In this document: piece by piece, positions 7,116 to 11,010 of the stretch | How the letters are laid out: each line of letters starts with the position of its first letter | Numbering within the stretch: position 1 is the stretch's first letter | NCBI GenBank assembly: GCA_031268545.1 | Contig: JAIRXD010000056.1 | Location: forward strand, 1-11,010 | DNA from: Puniceicoccales bacterium | Lineage (GTDB): Bacteria > Verrucomicrobiota > Verrucomicrobiia > Opitutales > LL51 | Reading direction: 5' to 3' | DNA length: 11,010 bases | The notes under the pieces: model-generated | What the model saw: the letters and a program-made list of their open reading frames with translations, nothing else | The model's database searches: none | Told to the model about the DNA's origin: nothing | Translations under genes and position numbers: made by a program

Positions 7116-9393
7116 GCCAGTCGATCATCACCCGAATTGCCTCCCTGAGATGGGTATCCGGTCGATATTTTTTCTGCTCCTTTTCCTCTTTGCTATTTTT
7201 TCCTTTATCCTGGTTTTGCTTCTCAACCGCATTGAGGACGATTTCGGTATATTTATAATCTGAGTCTTCGAGCTTCTCAAGTTCTTTTTCAATCTTGGTT
7301 TTAAAATTTTCTTCGGCTTCCTTTTCCTGCCGGCGCTTATCCAGATTGAGAGATATTTGTTTATTATCCAATCTCTCTTTCACATTGACTATGCGTTCGG
7401 CCAGCAGCTTGAATTCTGGTAGTGAATTTTGCCTATCCTTACTTTTGGTTGCTAGGTTGTTGATGATTTTTTCATCGACAAAAAATCCAAAATTTTTGGC
7501 ATTGGCCACATAGTCATACTTTACTTCTGCTATCGAATCCCAGGGCAGAGCATTGGGCAAAGAGGATTCTCCCATAGGAATCAATGCATCGAAAGAACTC
7601 AGAGGTATATGTGCTGTAACTCCTTTAATTTGAGTGGAATTCCCACTGGGTAGATACCACTTTTGTAAAGTTATTCTCGCCGCGCCAGACTTATTATCTT
7701 TGGCTAATTTTATGAAACTATCTATGGGGATCAGTGCCTGGACAGAGCCTTTGCCGTGGGTCGCTTCTTCCCCGATTATTATTGCCCGATGGTGATCTTT
7801 GAGTGCACCGGGTAATATTTCGGCGGCGGATGCACTGAACTTTGATACCAATATGATCATGGGGCCTGGCCATTCGATGGTATTTTTTTCACTCCAGAGG
7901 CATTCGGTGTTGCCGAATTGGCCATGGATTTGTACCACCGGGCCCTTGTCTATGAATAGGCCGGCCATGGAAACGGATTCGTCCAACAATCCTCCGCCAT
8001 TGTCTCTCAGGTCGAGAATTAATCCGGAAATATTGCTGGATTTTAATTTTTTCAACAATTCCAGCACATCATGGGTGCTATTGGAATTTTTAGGTTCCTT
8101 TTCATTGTGACCGTAGAATCCTGGTAGTTTTATGTATCCAATGACCTGTTGGTTGCCGAGACTGTATAGCCTTGCCGAAGCTCGACTTGCGGTAAGCTCG
8201 ACTTCATCCCGGACCAGGGTTATAACATTTTGATCTTCCAGATCGGATTCCTTAGGCTGGATAGTTATTTTTACTACGGTATCTTTTTTACCCTTCAGAA
8301 GCTTGGTAACCTTGTGGAGCATCATGCCGATGACATTTACAAATTTTTCATCACCCTGAGCTATGGCAACTATTTTATCTCCCGGATGGATATGACCACT
8401 TTTGGCCGCCGGACCGCCGGGTATGAGTTCCCGTACCGTGCAGTAGCCATTATCATCGATGAGGTAGGCACCTATCCCAACAAATGAGTTATGGAGCGAG
8501 GTGTTCATGTCTTCCATGGTATCGCTGGAGAGGAAGCTGGAATGGGGATCATACCTCTTGGCCAGGCTGTTTAGAAAGTATTCCTGGATGATCCAGGGTT
8601 CTATATCCGAGAACATTCTGAGGATGTTTTCGTGGCGTTGCTTCATATTTTTTTTTGCCTTGGCGATTTTATGCTCCATGGTTTTGGGCTGCCTATTCCA
8701 CTTTTCTATTTTCTGTTCCTTTTCAGCTTTTTCATTATCTTCTATTTTTTTCTTGGTTTTCAATTCCTGGGACAGAATTTCGGTTATCAATTCAAAGCGT
8801 AGGCGTTTATCCCAAAGCAAGTCGGCTTCGGTTTCGTTCTTTGGCCAGGGTTCCTTTTCCCGATCTAGGCAAAATGTATCATTGCTGGACAGAAAAAAAT
8901 CTTCGGTGTCCAGCCGGTGAAGGATCGATTTTGTTCTACTAACCATTCTATCTCTGAAGGTTTCGAACATTGTGAATGCCGGAACGAGACTTCCGGCTCT
9001 TAAAAAAATATCCAGGGTCAAAGAAAATCTATCTACATAAAAATCTATATCTGGCTGAAATAGATACATTTTGGAAGAGTCTAGGCTTGCCAGGAAATCC
9101 TTGATGATATCGCCATGGTTTAGGCTGGATAGTTTTTTATGGACATAGTGAATTTCCTCAAGGCATTTCATCATGAACAGTGTTTCGGCCGTGGTTGTAA
9201 AGCTTGGCTCCAATGGCCTAATATTGAGATCTTCAATTGAAAATTTACCCGGTAGTATTTTTCCCTTTGGTGATAGTACCGCCGGCGGTTGGGTTTGGAT
9301 AGATATTTCCGATGGGTGATTGGAAGTTGTTATAGCGCAAGCACTTACGGCCAGGCAAACTACTACGGCTAGGCGTGTAAAGAATTTTTCCAT
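6994..9393 (-). CDS. prc: Prc/Tsp-type S41 carboxy-terminal processing protease, predicted lipoprotein
   Basis: A 799-residue periplasmic protease of the tail-specific type, longer than E. coli Prc (682). The N-terminus is a short lipoprotein signal with lipobox VSAC and Cys19. Then follow the Tsp N-terminal helical domain (about 60-295, including DREKEPWPKNETEADLLWD and YDPHSSFLSS), a PDZ domain (about 303-395, VGIGAYLIDDNG and GPAAKSGHIHPGDKI), and the S41 core with GLILDLRDNGGG at 457-468 and KFSASAAEI at 518-526. The nucleophile is Ser522 and the general base Lys548 (THGKGSVQ); Asp533 matches Asp441 of Prc. A conserved Tsp C-terminal domain ends near DTHLREAIRVMIDWL. Insertions relative to E. 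coli are a Lys/Glu-rich stretch at about 210-252 and a charged region at about 685-745. The last 40 residues lie in the overlap with the LysM gene and look non-homologous. No clear Shine-Dalgarno sequence precedes the ATG. Confidence 0.95.
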   Translation of the reverse strand: MEKFFTRLAVVVCLAVSACAITTSNHPSEISIQTQPPAVLSPKGKILPGKFSIEDLNIRPLEPSFTTTAETLFMMKCLEEIHYVHKKLSSLNHGDIIKDFLASLDSSKMYLFQPDIDFYVDRFSLTLDIFLRAGSLVPAFTMFETFRDRMVSRTKSILHRLDTEDFFLSSNDTFCLDREKEPWPKNETEADLLWDKRLRFELITEILSQELKTKKKIEDNEKAEKEQKIEKWNRQPKTMEHKIAKAKKNMKQRHENILRMFSDIEPWIIQEYFLNSLAKRYDPHSSFLSSDTMEDMNTSLHNSFVGIGAYLIDDNGYCTVRELIPGGPAAKSGHIHPGDKIVAIAQGDEKFVNVIGMMLHKVTKLLKGKKDTVVKITIQPKESDLEDQNVITLVRDEVELTASRASARLYSLGNQQVIGYIKLPGFYGHNEKEPKNSNSTHDVLELLKKLKSSNISGLILDLRDNGGGLLDESVSMAGLFIDKGPVVQIHGQFGNTECLWSEKNTIEWPGPMIILVSKFSASAAEILPGALKDHHRAIIIGEEATHGKGSVQALIPIDSFIKLAKDNKSGAARITLQKWYLPSGNSTQIKGVTAHIPLSSFDALIPMGESSLPNALPWDSIAEVKYDYVANAKNFGFFVDEKIINNLATKSKDRQNSLPEFKLLAERIVNVKERLDNKQISLNLDKRRQEKEAEENFKTKIEKELEKLEDSDYKYTEIVLNAVEKQNQDKGKNSKEEKEQKKYRPDTHLREAIRVMIDWLNPSELPKPDRLLSCPVYSIYRHLPQKLHSIYPQSHRLFG

Positions 9394-9422
9394 CTAACAT
9401 CTACTATCTAATATGATCTCAA

Positions 9423-9439
9423 TTGCTATATTTTAGCAA
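9423..9439. repeat. Short inverted repeat between ffh and the protease gene
   Basis: TTGCTA at 9423-9428 and TAGCAA at 9434-9439 form a perfect 6-bp dyad around a 5-base spacer. It sits 30-46 bp upstream of the protease start and just downstream of ffh. No T tract follows on the minus strand, so it is not a convincing terminator. It could be an RNA hairpin in a shared transcript or an operator half-site pair; the sequence alone does not decide, and chance is possible in this A/T-rich spacer. Confidence 0.25.
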
Positions 9440-9461
9440 GTACAAAGCTTTAAAATCGATT

Positions 9462-10775
9462 TTAACCGGACATTGAACCAAATTTTGATTTGTTGCGTGG
9501 ATTTTTCATTTTTTTCATCATATCCTGCATTTGAGCAAATTGTTTTAGCAGTGCATTTACATCTTGTGCGCTTCTGCCTGAACCATTTGCGATTCGTTTA
9601 CGCCTGGAACCATCCAGAATTTTTGGATTTTTTCGCTCAGCCTTGGTCATGGATAAAATTATGGCTTCGGTTGTTTTTAATTTATTGTTGGCATCTTCTG
9701 TGTTATCGAATTTGTGGCCACCGGGAAGATTTTTTATCAGCGATCCGATCGAGCCCATTTTTTTTAGGCTCTGTATCTGCCCAAGAAAATCCTCGAGATC
9801 AAATTTTGATTTTTTTAATTTCTCCTCAAGTTTTTTTGCTTCCTGGTCATCTATATGCTCTTCGGCTTTTTCCACCAGGGAAACAATATCTCCCATGCCG
9901 AGAATTCGCTGGGCGATACGCTCGGGATGAAATATGTCCAGCGCGTTCATTTTTTCGCCAACACCAATGAATTTTATCGGTACATTTGTGACAGAAACCA
10001 TGGATAGAGCGGCTCCACCATGAGCATCACCGTCCAGTTTTGTCAAAATTATCCCTGTTAATCCAAGGGCATCATTAAAATGTTCAGCTACATTAACTGC
10101 TTCCTGGCCAAGAGCTCCGTCGGCAATGAGTAGAATTTCGTCCGGATCGATAACTTTTTTTAGATTTTGAATCTCCTCGATGAGGTCCATATCCATTTGA
10201 AGTCGTCCAGCGGTATCAAATATTATCGCGTCGTTGCCCTGGTCATTGGCCCATTTCAGGCCAGCCTTTGCTATTTCTGCGGCATTTTTTAAAAACTTAT
10301 CTGTATGGCAGGGTATCTCTTCGCCAGAGGCCAATGTTTCCAGTTGGTCGGTGGCTGCAGGGCGATAAACATCGCAGCCGACCAAAGCTGGTTTATAACC
10401 GGATTTTTTTAATAATCTGGCCAATTTTACACTGGTTGTGGTTTTGCCTGAACCATGCAATCCGGCTAGCATTATCAGCAGTGGTTTTTTTCCGGATAAT
10501 TGGCTGGTGGTTTTCCCAAGGATGTCAATCAATTCGTCATATATAATCTTGACGATTTGTTGGCCGGGCATCACGCCTTTAACAACATCCTGACCGATGG
10601 ATTTGGTCTTAACGCGTTCCAGAAAATTTGCCACAACTTTGAAATTAACATCCGATGCGAGCAGCGACTCTTTTACTCCAAGAAGAGCTTCGCCAATATT
10701 TTTTTCAGAAATCTTATCAATGCCACGCAGTCGGCGCATCGCATCGCTCATCCTATCTGTGAGGTTTTCAAACAT
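9462..10775 (-). CDS. ffh: Signal recognition particle GTPase Ffh (SRP54)
   Basis: The protein subunit of the bacterial signal recognition particle. It binds 4.5S RNA and signal sequences emerging from the ribosome and delivers the complex to FtsY at the membrane. It has 437 residues, close to the usual 450. The N domain is at about 1-90. The G domain follows with the P-loop GLHGSGKTT at 105-113, DVYRPAA at 135-141, DTAGRLQ at 187-193, TKLDGDAHGG at 245-254 and GVGEK at 271-275. The methionine-rich M domain begins near 300 and carries the RNA-binding helix-turn-helix SRRKRIANGSGRS at 390-402 and QMQDMMKKMK near the end. The ATG at 10775 gives the standard N-terminus (MFENLTDRM). No Shine-Dalgarno sequence is visible. 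It lies 68 bp upstream of the protease gene on the same strand, so the two may share transcription. Confidence 0.97.
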   Translation of the reverse strand: MFENLTDRMSDAMRRLRGIDKISEKNIGEALLGVKESLLASDVNFKVVANFLERVKTKSIGQDVVKGVMPGQQIVKIIYDELIDILGKTTSQLSGKKPLLIMLAGLHGSGKTTTSVKLARLLKKSGYKPALVGCDVYRPAATDQLETLASGEEIPCHTDKFLKNAAEIAKAGLKWANDQGNDAIIFDTAGRLQMDMDLIEEIQNLKKVIDPDEILLIADGALGQEAVNVAEHFNDALGLTGIILTKLDGDAHGGAALSMVSVTNVPIKFIGVGEKMNALDIFHPERIAQRILGMGDIVSLVEKAEEHIDDQEAKKLEEKLKKSKFDLEDFLGQIQSLKKMGSIGSLIKNLPGGHKFDNTEDANNKLKTTEAIILSMTKAERKNPKILDGSRRKRIANGSGRSAQDVNALLKQFAQMQDMMKKMKNPRNKSKFGSMSG

Positions 10776-10815
10776 ATGCTACAAATAACTAAATTTTTAA
10801 TTGAATTCATCAATG

Positions 10816-10833
10816 ATATTTTGAACAAAATAT
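10816..10833. promoter_or_regulatory. Operator-like dyad in the ffh divergent region
   Basis: ATATTTTG at 10816-10823 and CAAAATAT at 10826-10833 form a perfect 8-bp inverted repeat with a two-base centre. Its right end touches the -35 hexamer of the rightward promoter at 10833-10861, a place where a bound repressor or activator would affect initiation. It is about 40 bp upstream of the ffh start. The sequence is A/T-rich, so a chance dyad cannot be excluded. Confidence 0.35.
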
Positions 10834-10861
10834 TGCAAGTGATTGAGTAATTAAATATAAT
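10833..10861 (+). promoter_or_regulatory. Near-consensus sigma-70 promoter
   Basis: TTGCAA (10833-10838, four of six consensus bases) and TATAAT (10856-10861, six of six) are separated by exactly 17 bp. This is the best sigma-70-like promoter I can see in the window. The predicted start, six to eight bases after the -10, is about 10867-10869, almost on top of the ATG at 10870. It reads away from ffh towards the right edge. Confidence 0.6.
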
Positions 10862-10869
10862 AAAGTACC

Positions 10870-11007
10870 ATGGGAATTGATCTGAATAGATTTAGATCTG
10901 CGTCGGAGAGAGGCTATGAGCCAGTGGCATTATCCTTGAAAAATGGAGACATTAAGACCGGTGGCTTTTTCAATAAAATGGCTCTGCTTTTTGGTTTTAA
11001 AATATAA
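10870..11007 (+). CDS. Small hypothetical ORF (45 aa), possibly leaderless
   Basis: A complete 45-codon frame from the ATG at 10870 to a TAA at 11005-11007. The product begins MGIDLNRFRSASERGYEPVA and ends FFNKMALLFGFKI. It has a balanced amphipathic composition, a basic N-terminal half and a mildly hydrophobic C-terminus, with no signal peptide or motif I recognise. There is no Shine-Dalgarno sequence, and the near-consensus promoter places the transcript start within a few bases of the ATG, so translation would be leaderless. Most other genes here also lack a Shine-Dalgarno sequence, which makes this acceptable. The alternative is that this stretch is the leader of a larger gene beyond the window: a second frame opens at an ATG at 10943 (beginning METLRPVAFSI) and stays open to the edge. 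I cannot assign a function. Confidence 0.4.
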   Translation: MGIDLNRFRSASERGYEPVALSLKNGDIKTGGFFNKMALLFGFKI

Positions 11008-11010
11008 CCT

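Noticed and set aside
8501..8942. Two overlapping plus-strand ORFs inside the protease gene, with membrane-like composition
   Set aside because: The hydrophobic appearance comes from the complement of Lys/Glu-rich codons in the protease. The minus frame has clear Tsp domains across the same bases.
9473..9970. Plus-strand 165-codon ORF opposite ffh
   Set aside because: It is a shadow of the ffh M and G domains, with no start signal or family pattern.
10905..10939. Seven-codon ORF (MSQWHYP) behind a purine-rich GGAGAGAGG at 10905-10913
   Set aside because: It could be a leader peptide, but it is far too short to support and lies inside the 45-codon frame. It is mentioned only because the ribosome-site match is good.
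1..11010. CRISPR array, tRNA or rRNA genes, insertion sequences, phage genes
   Set aside because: I found no spaced direct repeats, cloverleaf-like segments, transposase or integrase motifs on either strand. Nearly all of the sequence is accounted for by housekeeping genes.

Overview
The window (about 43% G+C by eye) is a dense bacterial chromosomal segment made mostly of housekeeping genes. The chaperone proteins have the full-length Gram-negative architecture. DnaK (for example the GGDDWD stretch and the [10 protein letters not shown] stretch) and GroEL resemble homologues I associate with Verrucomicrobiota and the wider PVC group. That placement is an inference from remembered family patterns, not a search. 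Nothing points to a plasmid, phage or insertion sequence, and I see no tRNA, rRNA or CRISPR array.

Layout from left to right: (1) positions 1-890, minus strand, the 5' part of a membrane-anchored AsmA-like protein that runs off the left edge. (2) A 220-bp divergent intergenic region that forms the dnaK leader. It holds a long imperfect hairpin followed by T-rich tracts, and a repeated 9-mer that could pair with the dnaK Shine-Dalgarno sequence much as a ROSE RNA thermometer does. (3) dnaK, groES and groEL, same strand and closely spaced, ending in a strong intrinsic terminator. (4) Convergent to these, a two-gene minus-strand unit of a divergent RluA-type pseudouridine synthase and ispF, joined by an ATGA stop/start overlap. 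(5) A plus-strand lipoprotein with a C-terminal LysM domain, whose 3' end overlaps by 122 bp the 3' end of (6) a minus-strand Prc/Tsp-type S41 protease that also carries a lipoprotein signal. (7) ffh (SRP54), minus strand. (8) A divergent region with a dyad-symmetric site, a near-consensus sigma-70 promoter and a 45-codon ORF whose ATG lies almost at the predicted transcription start.

Functionally the window combines cytosolic protein folding (DnaK, GroES, GroEL), co-translational membrane targeting (Ffh), envelope protein quality control and peptidoglycan binding (Prc-like protease, LysM lipoprotein, AsmA-like protein), isoprenoid precursor synthesis (IspF) and RNA modification. The parts most worth a second look are the dnaK leader RNA, the convergent LysM/protease overlap, the pseudouridine synthase with an altered HRLD motif, and the small putatively leaderless ORF at the right edge. 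No wholly new multi-gene system is evident.
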